From an uncultured Cuneatibacter sp. (GTDB lineage: Bacteria > Bacillota > Clostridia > Lachnospirales > Lachnospiraceae), in the NCBI GenBank assembly GCA_934234215.1, contig CAKQHB010000002.1, positions 1 to 64,000 on the forward strand: 64,000 nucleotides of DNA. Reading direction: 5' to 3'. Each line of letters starts with the position of its first letter. The stretch's first letter is position 1. Under the pieces are notes generated by a model, which did no database searches, was not told the origin of the DNA, and saw only the letters and a list, made by a program, of their open reading frames with translations. Both the position numbers and the translations under genes were made by a program. Below are positions 24,164 through 31,337 of the stretch, piece after piece.

Positions 24164-24604
24164 ATGAAAATCGCAATGGGATGTGATCCGAACGCAACAG
24201 AGTTCAAAAAGACAATGATGGCTTACGTAGAGAGCCTTGGTCATGAAGTCGTAGATTACGGCAGTGATGATCCGATTTATGCAAATGTTGCATTCAAGGT
24301 AGCAGAAGATGTGGTAGCTGGAAAGGCTGACCGTGGCATGCTGTTCTGCGGAACCGGTATCGGTGTTGCTCTGGCAGCAAACAAAGTAACCGGCGCTTAC
24401 GCTGCAACTGTTACAAACGTATATCAGGCACAGAGAGCTGTTCTGAGCAACAACGCAAACATCATCACCATGGGCGCTCAGGTAACCGGTATTGAAGTTG
24501 CAAAGATGATGGCAAAAGAATACCTGTCTTACACCTACGATCCGAATTCCCGTTCCGGCGCGAAGGTAGATCGCATTGTCGCTTACGAAGCAGCGAAGAA
24601 ATGA
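24164..24604 (+). CDS. Atypical RpiB/LacAB-family sugar-phosphate isomerase
   Basis: A 146-aa member of the RpiB/LacA/LacB isomerase family. The catalytic Cys62 and anion loop are intact (LFCGTGIGVALAANK), but the hallmark DH near the N-terminus is DP (residues 8-9) and the ring-opening His, expected at position 95 from the Cys+33 spacing of E. coli RpiB, is Ser (VLSNNAN). One of the two C-terminal phosphate Arg is kept (SRSGAKVDR) and the other is Lys. This fits a substrate that does not need ring opening, such as a tetrulose or branched ketose phosphate, rather than ribose 5-phosphate. AAAGGAG precedes the start; the gene is coupled to the transketolase subunit that follows. Confidence 0.85.
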   Translation: MKIAMGCDPNATEFKKTMMAYVESLGHEVVDYGSDDPIYANVAFKVAEDVVAGKADRGMLFCGTGIGVALAANKVTGAYAATVTNVYQAQRAVLSNNANIITMGAQVTGIEVAKMMAKEYLSYTYDPNSRSGAKVDRIVAYEAAKK

Positions 24605-24612
24605 GGCAAATT

Positions 24613-25470
24613 ATGACAAAGAAAGAGATTTTGGAGCTGGAGCTGGAAGCTGCCCGCTGCCGCAGAAATGTGGTTCGCATGGTAGAAGCCAGCCATCACG
24701 GCCATCTGGGCGGCGCACTGTCCTGTCTGGATATTGTGACCGCACTGTATTTTCATACCATGAAGGTAGATCCGAGGAACCCGAAGTGGGAGGATCGCGA
24801 TCGTTTCCTGTTATCTGCCGGACATAAGTGCATGGTTCAGTATGCAGTTCTGGCAGAAAAAGGATATTTTGACAAAGAAGTGCTGGATACCTACGGTTCC
24901 CTGCACACCCATATTCCGGGACATCCGGATATGCACAAGCTGCCCGGCGTAGAAGCAAACACCGGTGCACTTGGCCATGGACTTTCTATCGCGACCGGTA
25001 TGGCACTGGGGCTCCGTTCCCAGGGCAAGGATTCCAGAGTGTTCGTTGTCATGGGCGATGGCGAGCTGGCAGAGGGTTCTAACTGGGAAGCAGCCGCAGC
25101 TGCAGCACATCACAAGGTAGACAATCTGGTTCTGTTTGTAGACTTCAATGGTCTGCAGATTTCCGGACCGGTGGATCAGGTCATGAACTTCACTCCGATC
25201 GCAGATCACTTCAAGGCATTTGGATGGGCTGTTAAGGATATCGACGGAAACAACATGGAAGAAGTTGTGGATACTTTGGATAATCTTCCTCTGGAGAAGG
25301 GGAAGCCTACTCTGATCGTTGCACATACTGTAAAGAGCAAGGGTATTTCCTTTGCAGAGAACAAGGCTGGATATCATTACTGGTCTCCGAAGGAGGATGA
25401 GCTGGAGCAGGCCATCAAGGAGACTGAAGCAAAGATCGCAGAACTGGAACAGGAGGTAGCAAAGGCATGA
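24613..25470 (+). CDS. Transketolase, N-terminal (thiamine diphosphate-binding) subunit
   Basis: First half of a split transketolase (285 aa). It has the ThDP and substrate features of the N-terminal domain: SHHGHLGGALSCLDIVTALYF cut here by position 25, RDRFLLSAGHK, THIPGHPDMHKLPGVE, and the cofactor motif GDGELAEGSNWEA ending in FVDFNG near residue 175. Works as a heterotetramer with the next gene, moving two-carbon units between sugar phosphates. The ATG at 24613 has GAGG six bases upstream; an alternative ATG at 24601 overlaps the isomerase stop (ATGA). Confidence 0.93.
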   Translation: MTKKEILELELEAARCRRNVVRMVEASHHGHLGGALSCLDIVTALYFHTMKVDPRNPKWEDRDRFLLSAGHKCMVQYAVLAEKGYFDKEVLDTYGSLHTHIPGHPDMHKLPGVEANTGALGHGLSIATGMALGLRSQGKDSRVFVVMGDGELAEGSNWEAAAAAAHHKVDNLVLFVDFNGLQISGPVDQVMNFTPIADHFKAFGWAVKDIDGNNMEEVVDTLDNLPLEKGKPTLIVAHTVKSKGISFAENKAGYHYWSPKEDELEQAIKETEAKIAELEQEVAKA

Positions 25471-26414
25471 TCGGCGAAAAGAAAGATCCCAGAAAAACAT
25501 TTGGTCAGGCTGTCTCCGAAGTAGCAGAAAACGATGAGAGAATCGTCGTTCTGTCTGCAGACAGCGGCGGAAGCTCCGGATTTAAGGAATTTGCAAAGGC
25601 ACATCCGGATCGTTACTATGAGTTTGGTATTATGGAGCAGGGTGTTACCGGTATCGCATCCGGTATGGCAACCACCGGCAAAATCCCGGTATTCTGTGCC
25701 ATCGCACCGTTTGTGACCTGTCGTTCTTACGAGATGTTCCGTAACGACCTCGGTTATATGCGTCAGAATGCAAAAATCGTCGGCAGAAACGGCGGTTTCA
25801 CATACTCGGATCTGGGCGCTACCCATCACTCTCTGGAGGATTTCGCGATCATGCGTATGGTTCCCGGTGCAGTTGTTCTGTGTCCGCAGGATCCCGGTGA
25901 GATTCGTGCAGCATCCAGAGCGATGTTAGAGTATGAGGGTCCGGTTTATATGAGAATCGGTAATCCGGCAATTCCGGAACTGTTTGAGGAAAAGCCTTTT
26001 GTCATCGGCAAGGGGAATGTTATTCAGGACGGTACTGACGTAACAATCATTTCCACCGGCACGGTAACCGGCGCTGTTATGGAAGCTGCAAAGGAGATCG
26101 AGGCAGCTGGTTATCATCCGCAGATCATCGGTATGCCGACCGTTTGCCCGATTGACGAAGAGCTGATCATCGAGGCAGCAAAGAAGACCGGTCGTATCGT
26201 AACCGTAGAAGAGCATTATGTACACGGTGGTCTGGGCACGATGGTAGCAGAAGTTGTCTGCGAGAATCATCCCGTACCGATGAAGATGCTGGGCGTTCCG
26301 AAGACGTATGCAACCTCCGGTCCTTACGATGAGCTGTTAGCTTATTATGGACTGGATGCAGCAGGCATCGCAAAGTCCGTTCTGGAGTTCCTGAAAAAAG
26401 ATAGCGAGAACTGA
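25467..26414 (+). CDS. Transketolase, C-terminal (pyrimidine-binding) subunit
   Basis: Second half of the split transketolase (315 aa), starting within the stop of the first (ATGA). The pyrimidine-binding region includes RYYEFGIMEQGVTGIASGMA split near residue 50, where the Glu of GIMEQ activates the thiamine ring, followed by FRNDLGYMRQNAKIVG, the YSDLGATHHSLEDFAIMR segment and a C-terminal domain with IVTVEEHYVHGGLGTMVAEV. Split transketolases are common in Clostridia. In some gut bacteria a two-subunit transketolase acts on apulose 4-phosphate, so the substrate should be kept open. Confidence 0.93.
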   Translation: MIGEKKDPRKTFGQAVSEVAENDERIVVLSADSGGSSGFKEFAKAHPDRYYEFGIMEQGVTGIASGMATTGKIPVFCAIAPFVTCRSYEMFRNDLGYMRQNAKIVGRNGGFTYSDLGATHHSLEDFAIMRMVPGAVVLCPQDPGEIRAASRAMLEYEGPVYMRIGNPAIPELFEEKPFVIGKGNVIQDGTDVTIISTGTVTGAVMEAAKEIEAAGYHPQIIGMPTVCPIDEELIIEAAKKTGRIVTVEEHYVHGGLGTMVAEVVCENHPVPMKMLGVPKTYATSGPYDELLAYYGLDAAGIAKSVLEFLKKDSEN

Positions 26415-26486
26415 AAATAGTTATTTCACTTTCCGAAAAATGTGATATACTGGAAACAGAAAAAGTTTATTCGGGAGGGATTCACT

Positions 26487-27140
26487 ATGAAATTCTTTAT
26501 TGACACAGCCGATGTTGAGGCAATCCGGGAAGCAAATGACATGGGTGTCATCTGTGGTGTTACCACAAACCCGTCTCTGATTGCAAAAGAGGGCAGAGAT
26601 TTTAATCAGGTCATCAAAGAGATCACCGAGATCGTTGACGGACCGATCAGCGGCGAAGTAAAAGCTACGACCGTAGACGCTCCGACCATGATCGAAGAGG
26701 GTCGCGCAATCGCAAAGATCCATCCGAACATGGTAGTAAAGATCCCGATGACCGCAGAAGGTCTGAAGGCTACCAAGGCACTGTCCGCAGAAGGCATCAA
26801 GGTTAATGTTACCCTGATCTTCAGCGCTACACAGGCACTGTTGGCAGCAAGAGCTGGCGCAGCTTATGTTTCCCCGTTTCTGGGCAGACTGGATGACATC
26901 TCTACACCTGGTATTGATCTAATCCGCACGATCTCTGAGATCTTCGCAGTACATGATATTGATACTGAGATCATTGCAGCCAGTGTTCGTAACCCGATTC
27001 ACGTAATCGACTGTGCAGTAGCAGGAGCAGATATCGCAACCGTACCTCCGGCAGTTATCAAGCAGATGATCAAGCATCCGCTGACGGATCAGGGTATTGC
27101 AAAGTTCCAGGCAGACTACAAGGCTGTTTTTGGTGAATAA
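26487..27140 (+). CDS. Transaldolase (TalC type)
   Basis: A 217-aa small transaldolase/fructose-6-phosphate aldolase family member. The Schiff-base Lys is Lys85 in MVVKIPMT, and VTTNPSLIA is the N-terminal signature. Two positions that separate the activities point to transaldolase: Glu57 in ISGEV (Gln59 in FSA) and Phe131 in VSPFLGR (Tyr in FSA). GGGAGGG precedes the 26487 start. A possible internal promoter (-10 TATACT at 26446-26451) lies in the 72-bp gap after the transketolase. It ends the operon; together with transketolase and the isomerase it feeds carbon into glycolysis. Confidence 0.9.
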   Translation: MKFFIDTADVEAIREANDMGVICGVTTNPSLIAKEGRDFNQVIKEITEIVDGPISGEVKATTVDAPTMIEEGRAIAKIHPNMVVKIPMTAEGLKATKALSAEGIKVNVTLIFSATQALLAARAGAAYVSPFLGRLDDISTPGIDLIRTISEIFAVHDIDTEIIAASVRNPIHVIDCAVAGADIATVPPAVIKQMIKHPLTDQGIAKFQADYKAVFGE

Positions 27141-27162
27141 TTCAAAAGTACATAGCGAAAGC

Positions 27163-27197
27163 AAAGAGGGACTTGCCGTAAGGCGAGTCCCTCTTTT
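27163..27197. terminator. Terminator between convergent transaldolase and DUF4250 genes
   Basis: AAAGAGGGACTTGCC (27163-27177) pairs with GGCGAGTCCCTCTTT (27182-27196) with a GTAA loop; T and A runs on either side allow use in both directions. Confidence 0.85.
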
Positions 27198-27202
27198 GTA
27201 CT

Positions 27203-27379
27203 TTACACGAACTGATTCTGCTTCGCATCGTATTCATAGTCAATTAGCGAAAGTTTCTGACAGATCTCTTCTGCCATACATCCCTGCGCTTTACAAAATT
27301 CCTCCAGAGATGGATAAAAATCCCGTAATTGGGTATTGATATAAGAGAGTAAGATAACAGGATTCTGAGGTAATATCAT
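27203..27379 (-). CDS. DUF4250 domain-containing small protein
   Basis: A 58-aa protein, MILPQNPVILLSYINTQLRD at the start, then FYPSLEEFCKAQGC and LIDYEYDAKQNQF at the end. This is the DUF4250 pattern, a short protein common in Clostridia with no known function. The start at 27379 fits the family; the 20 residues upstream in frame do not. AGGAG lies 13 bases ahead, which is a long spacing. It has its own strong promoter and stands alone. Confidence 0.75.
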   Translation of the reverse strand: MILPQNPVILLSYINTQLRDFYPSLEEFCKAQGCMAEEICQKLSLIDYEYDAKQNQFV

Positions 27380-27443
27380 GATGTTGTAGGTTCTCCTTTT
27401 ATACAATGTAAGCACTTTCAATAATAAAACCAAAATCAAATTA

Positions 27444-27473
27444 ATTATACTGCATAACTTACAAATATGTCAA
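27444..27473 (-). promoter_or_regulatory. Consensus promoter of the DUF4250 gene
   Basis: On the minus strand TTGACA (27468-27473), 18 bp and TATAAT (27444-27449) match the vegetative consensus exactly. Confidence 0.75.
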
Positions 27474-27527
27474 GAAAAAACACAGGAATATTATTGTTCA
27501 AAATACCTATAAGAAAAACAAAAAAGA

Positions 27528-27556
27528 CTTTACTTTTTGTTGAAATGTGTTATAAT
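27528..27556 (+). promoter_or_regulatory. Promoter of ppdK
   Basis: CTTTAC (27528-27533), 17 bp and a consensus TATAAT (27551-27556) precede ppdK with a leader of about 115 bases. Confidence 0.6.
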
Positions 27557-27611
27557 TCAAGAGTGAGCCACATGTCACATGAAGGAAAGCCTGCATGGGC
27601 ATCTGGCTGAT

Positions 27612-27666
27612 GTGAGATGACAAATGAAGAAGATGGACATCTCACGAAGAAGAGAGAATCTTTTTT
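27612..27666 (+). promoter_or_regulatory. Leader hairpin before ppdK
   Basis: GTGAGATG (27612-27619) pairs with CATCTCAC (27638-27645), and a TTTTTT run follows at 27661-27666 just before the AGGAGG ribosome site. The distance between stem and T-run (15 bases) is too long for a classic terminator, so a role in attenuation or mRNA stability is only possible. Confidence 0.3.
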
Positions 27667-27678
27667 AGGAGGAAGACA

Positions 27679-30303
27679 ATGGCTAAATGGGTGTATTTAT
27701 TTAGTGAGGGTAATGCCGGTATGAGAAACCTGCTTGGTGGTAAGGGTGCCAACCTTGCAGAGATGACGAATTTGGGACTTCCGGTTCCTCAGGGATTTAC
27801 GATTACGACAGAGGCTTGTACCCAGTATTACGAAGATGGCAGAAAGATCAACGACGAGATCATGGGTCAGATCATGGAGTACATCGGTAAGATGGAAGAG
27901 ATCACCGGTAAGAAGTTCGGTGATAAGGAGAACCCGCTGTTAGTATCGGTTCGTTCCGGTGCTCGTGCTTCCATGCCTGGTATGATGGATACGATCCTGA
28001 ACCTTGGCTTAAATGAAGAAGTAGTAGAAGTTCTGGCAAAGAAATCCGGTAATCCCCGTTGGGCATGGGATTGCTACCGCAGATTTATCCAGATGTTCTC
28101 TGACGTTGTTATGGAAGTCGGCAAGAAGTATTTTGAAGAGCTGATCGACCAGATGAAGGCAGCAAAGGGCGTTACACAGGACGTTGAGCTGACTGCAGAG
28201 GATCTGAAGGAACTGGCAGAACAGTTTAAGGCAGAATACAAAGAGAAGATTGGTGCAGATTTCCCGACCGACCCGAAGGAACAGTTGATGGAGGCTATCA
28301 AGGCAGTTTTCCGTTCCTGGGACAACCCTCGTGCAAATGTATATCGTCGTGACAACGATATCCCTTATTCCTGGGGTACCGCAGTTAATGTACAGATGAT
28401 GGCATTTGGTAACATGGGTGAGACATCCGGTACCGGTGTTGCATTTACCCGTGATCCCGCAACTGGTGAGAAGCATCTGATGGGCGAGTTCCTGATGAAT
28501 GCACAGGGCGAAGACGTAGTAGCCGGTGTTCGTACTCCTCAGAAGATCGATCAGCTGAAGGAAGTTATGCCTGAAGTATACGATCAGTTCGTAAATATCT
28601 GCCATACTCTGGAAGATCACTATCGTGATATGCAGGATATGGAGTTCACGATTGAGGATAAGAAGTTATACATGCTGCAGACCAGAAATGGTAAGAGAAC
28701 TGCAAAGGCTGCTCTGAAGATCGCCTGCGACCTTGTTGACGAGGGCATGATCGACGAGAAGAAGGCTGTTGCAATGATCGATCCGAGAAACCTGGATACA
28801 CTTCTGCATCCTCAGTTTGACGCAAAGGCTCTGAAGGAAGCAAAGCCTCTGGCAAGAGCACTGGCTGCATCTCCGGGTGCCGCTTGTGGTAAGATCGTCT
28901 TCACAGCAGAAGATGCAAAGGAATGGGCTTCCCGTGGTGAGAAGGTTGTTCTGGTTCGTCTGGAGACTTCTCCGGAAGACATCGAAGGTATGAAGGCTGC
29001 CCAGGGTATCCTGACCGTTCGTGGTGGTATGACCTCTCACGCAGCAGTTGTAGCGCGTGGTATGGGTACCTGCTGTGTATCCGGTTGTTCCGAGATCGCT
29101 ATGGACGAAGAAAATAAGAAATTTACACTGGCTGGTATCGAATTCCACGAAGGCGATGAGCTTTCCATCGATGGTTCCACCGGCTGCATTTATAAAGGCA
29201 TTATTCCGACCGTAGACGCTACAATTGCTGGCGAGTTTGGTCGTATCATGGGATGGGCTGATAAGTATCGCAGACTTCGCGTTCGTACAAACGCTGATAC
29301 ACCTGGAGATGCAAAGAAGGCCAGAGAACTGGGAGCAGAAGGTATTGGTCTTTGCCGTACCGAGCATATGTTCTTCGAAGGCGACCGTATTGATGCATTC
29401 CGTGAAATGATCTGTGCAGATACCGTAGAAGAGAGAGAAGAGGCTCTTGCAAAGATCCTGCCGGTACAGCAGAGTGATTTCGAGAAGCTGTATGAAGCTC
29501 TGGAAGGAAATCCCGTTTGCATCCGTTTCCTGGATCCGCCGCTGCATGAGTTCGTTCCTACTGAGGAAGAGGACATCAAGAAGCTGGCAGATGCTCATGG
29601 CAAGACCGTAGAGCAGATCAAGACCATCATTGATTCTCTGCACGAGTTCAACCCGATGATGGGTCATCGTGGATGCCGTCTGGCAGTTACCTATCCGGAA
29701 ATCGCCAGAATGCAGACCAGAGCCGTTATCCGTGCTGCAATCAATGTAAAGAAAGCACATCCGGATTGGAATGTTTGCCCTGAGATCATGATCCCGCTGA
29801 TCTGTGATATCAAGGAACTGAAGTTCGTTAAGAAGATTGTTGTTGAGACCGCTGACGCTGAGATTGCAGCAGCTGGTTCTGATATGAAGTACGAAGTTGG
29901 TACCATGATCGAGATTCCGAGAGCAGCTCTGACTGCTGACCAGATCGCTACAGAGGCTGAGTTCTTCTGCTTCGGTACAAACGACCTGACTCAGATGACC
30001 TTTGGTTTCTCCCGTGATGATGCTGGTAAATTCCTTGGTTCTTATTACGACACCAAGATCTTCGAGAACGATCCTTTCGCAAAGCTGGATCAGACCGGTG
30101 TTGGTAAGCTGATGGAGATGGCTATCCAGCTTGGTAAGCCGGTACGCCCTGACCTGCATGTAGGTATCTGTGGTGAGCACGGTGGAGATCCTTCCTCCGT
30201 AGAGTTCTGCCACAAGATTGGTCTGGACTATGTATCCTGCTCACCGTTCCGTGTTCCGATCGCTCGTCTGGCAGCAGCACAGGCAGCTATTAAGGAAATG
30301 TAA
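27679..30303 (+). CDS. ppdK: Pyruvate, phosphate dikinase
   Basis: PPDK interconverts pyruvate, ATP and phosphate with phosphoenolpyruvate, AMP and pyrophosphate; in anaerobes it links PEP and pyruvate in glycolysis. The 874-aa protein is full length. The N-terminal nucleotide domain has LLGGKGANLAEMT and SVRSGARASMPGMMDTILNLG (split by residue 110); the swivelling phosphohistidine domain has GGMTSHAAVVARGMGTCCV with the catalytic His near residue 455; the C-terminal PEP-binding barrel has GLCRTEHMF, FGTNDLTQMTFGFSRDD and GICGEHGGDP with the catalytic Cys near residue 835. AGGAGG precedes the start. Codon use suggests strong expression. Confidence 0.98.
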   Translation: MAKWVYLFSEGNAGMRNLLGGKGANLAEMTNLGLPVPQGFTITTEACTQYYEDGRKINDEIMGQIMEYIGKMEEITGKKFGDKENPLLVSVRSGARASMPGMMDTILNLGLNEEVVEVLAKKSGNPRWAWDCYRRFIQMFSDVVMEVGKKYFEELIDQMKAAKGVTQDVELTAEDLKELAEQFKAEYKEKIGADFPTDPKEQLMEAIKAVFRSWDNPRANVYRRDNDIPYSWGTAVNVQMMAFGNMGETSGTGVAFTRDPATGEKHLMGEFLMNAQGEDVVAGVRTPQKIDQLKEVMPEVYDQFVNICHTLEDHYRDMQDMEFTIEDKKLYMLQTRNGKRTAKAALKIACDLVDEGMIDEKKAVAMIDPRNLDTLLHPQFDAKALKEAKPLARALAASPGAACGKIVFTAEDAKEWASRGEKVVLVRLETSPEDIEGMKAAQGILTVRGGMTSHAAVVARGMGTCCVSGCSEIAMDEENKKFTLAGIEFHEGDELSIDGSTGCIYKGIIPTVDATIAGEFGRIMGWADKYRRLRVRTNADTPGDAKKARELGAEGIGLCRTEHMFFEGDRIDAFREMICADTVEEREEALAKILPVQQSDFEKLYEALEGNPVCIRFLDPPLHEFVPTEEEDIKKLADAHGKTVEQIKTIIDSLHEFNPMMGHRGCRLAVTYPEIARMQTRAVIRAAINVKKAHPDWNVCPEIMIPLICDIKELKFVKKIVVETADAEIAAAGSDMKYEVGTMIEIPRAALTADQIATEAEFFCFGTNDLTQMTFGFSRDDAGKFLGSYYDTKIFENDPFAKLDQTGVGKLMEMAIQLGKPVRPDLHVGICGEHGGDPSSVEFCHKIGLDYVSCSPFRVPIARLAAAQAAIKEM

Positions 30304-30361
30304 GTAGGGTTATTCTTAGAGGGAATAAGTAATTGAAATAAAAGTCATGTAAGATGAATGA

Positions 30362-30395
30362 AGGCTCCTTCGCTGATGTGGAGGAGCCTTTTTTC
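30362..30395 (+). terminator. Terminator of ppdK
   Basis: AGGCTCC (30362-30368) pairs with GGAGCCT (30383-30389), followed by TTTTTT. The dispersed repeat copy 3 begins at 30396. Confidence 0.85.
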
Positions 30396-30530
30396 GCTTT
30401 ATAGGAAATCGCGTCGCATTTCCTATAAAGCAAAAAAGTGCTCCGCGTTGGCTCGCACTGCGGTGGAAAGGAATTTGTCGCTTCGCGACCCGCCGCAGAC
30501 GGAGAATCCTGCTTTGCAGGATTCTATTTT
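30396..30530 (+). repeat. Dispersed structured repeat, copy 3 (full length)
   Basis: A 135-bp copy with hairpins A, B and C like copy 1. Differences fall in loops (hairpin A loop CGCGTCGC) and in a few stem positions (CGGTGG, GCAGACGG). It starts one base after the ppdK terminator T-tract and lies just before the SOS-like promoter. Confidence 0.88.
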
Positions 30531-30554
30531 CGCAAGTAAAGAAGATGTCAGAAC

Positions 30555-30583
30555 TCGACTAAAGAACAAATGTTCGATATAAT
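30555..30583 (+). promoter_or_regulatory. LexA-like (SOS) box within a promoter
   Basis: AGAAC-AAAT-GTTCG (30563-30576) matches the Gram-positive LexA/DinR box CGAACnnnnGTTCG at all core positions. It fills the spacer of a promoter with TCGACT (30555-30560), 17 bp and TATAAT (30578-30583), so LexA would block polymerase. The downstream genes include dinB, a usual SOS gene. Confidence 0.7.
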
Positions 30584-30597
30584 ATATCTGAAATAGA

Positions 30598-30626
30598 TTG
30601 TGAAAAAGAATTGGGTAGAGTATAAT
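30598..30626 (+). promoter_or_regulatory. Second promoter before the small ORF
   Basis: TTGTGA (30598-30603), 17 bp, TATAAT (30621-30626); a further TATAAT follows at about 30632. It lies downstream of the LexA box and could give basal transcription. Confidence 0.5.
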
Positions 30627-30659
30627 TCGAGTATAATATTGATTAGGGTGGTGAGTCAG

Positions 30660-30788
30660 ATGGCGAAGAAAAATTTTGATATAAGCGCCTCAAACGACTA
30701 TGCCTAGCGGGACTACTGTGAAGATGGAGACAACTTTGATGTTGATCCGGAAGATTATGAAACAGAGGAAGATATTGAAGAAAAATAA
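30660..30788 (+). pseudogene. Small acidic ORF interrupted by an in-frame TAG
   Basis: Reading from ATG 30660 gives MAKKNFDISASNDYA, then TAG (30705-30707), then RDYCEDGDNFDVDPEDYETE and DIEEK before TAA (30786-30788). A fair ribosome site (GGGTGG) and promoter precede it, and the reading frame stays protein-like and very acidic past the stop, so a single nonsense change in a 42-aa protein is the simplest account. It lies 18 bp before the PAP2 gene and would be the first gene of the SOS-controlled unit. Function unknown. A true short 15-residue peptide or readthrough is possible but unsupported. Confidence 0.5.
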
Positions 30789-30806
30789 TAATAAAAGGGG
30801 AAGCTT

Positions 30807-31334
30807 ATGGAACTTCGGATTTTAGACTGGTTTCAGACATGGCACAATCCGGCTCTGGATCAGATCATGATATTTATTACGAGACTGGGAGATGCAGGGA
30901 TTGTATGGATTGGAATGGCAGCTGCTTTGCTGCTTCTTCCGAGGACGAGAAAGAGTGGTCTTATCGTTGCGCTGGCATTGATTTTTGACCTGATTCTGTG
31001 CAATGGAATTTTGAAAAATCTCTTTGCAAGAGTTCGCCCGTTTGATGTGAATACAGCGGTGGAACTGTTGATCGCGAAGCCGATAGATTTTTCCTTTCCT
31101 TCCGGTCACACGGCAGCGTCCTTTGCGACGATCAGTGCATTGTTTTTTGCAGGGGAGAAAAAGCTGTGGAAAGCAGCGTTGGTTCTGGGCATTCTGATCG
31201 CAATTTCCAGAATGTATTTATATGTGCATTATCCGACCGATATTCTGGGAGGACTTTTGGCAGGTGTGCTGGCTGGATTTCTGGGTGCAAAGTGCGGAAA
31301 CTGGATCGTGCAGAGAATAAAAAACAGAGGTTAA
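30807..31334 (+). CDS. PAP2-family membrane phosphatase
   Basis: A 175-aa integral membrane phosphatase with the three PAP2 motifs: KNLFARVRP (K-x6-RP, near residue 72), PSGHT near residue 99, and SRMYLYVHYPTDILGG near residue 133 with the catalytic His and Asp. About five membrane segments. Relatives dephosphorylate undecaprenyl pyrophosphate or phosphatidylglycerol phosphate. GGGG precedes the start and only three bases separate it from dinB, so the two are one unit. Confidence 0.9.
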   Translation: MELRILDWFQTWHNPALDQIMIFITRLGDAGIVWIGMAAALLLLPRTRKSGLIVALALIFDLILCNGILKNLFARVRPFDVNTAVELLIAKPIDFSFPSGHTAASFATISALFFAGEKKLWKAALVLGILIAISRMYLYVHYPTDILGGLLAGVLAGFLGAKCGNWIVQRIKNRG

Positions 31335-31337
31335 GAA

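Noticed and set aside
24164..24604. Plain ribose-5-phosphate isomerase B
   Set aside because: The expected DH and ring-opening His are DP and Ser, so this exact function is not safe to assign.
26487..27140. Fructose-6-phosphate aldolase
   Set aside because: Glu57 and Phe131 are the transaldolase residues at the positions that are Gln and Tyr in FSA.
28666..30213. A 515-codon minus-strand frame opposite ppdK
   Set aside because: ppdK is unmistakable on the plus strand; the antisense frame has no protein-like motifs or start signals.
30660..30788. TAG read as pyrrolysine or programmed readthrough
   Set aside because: No pyl genes and no stimulating structure are visible; a nonsense mutation is simpler.
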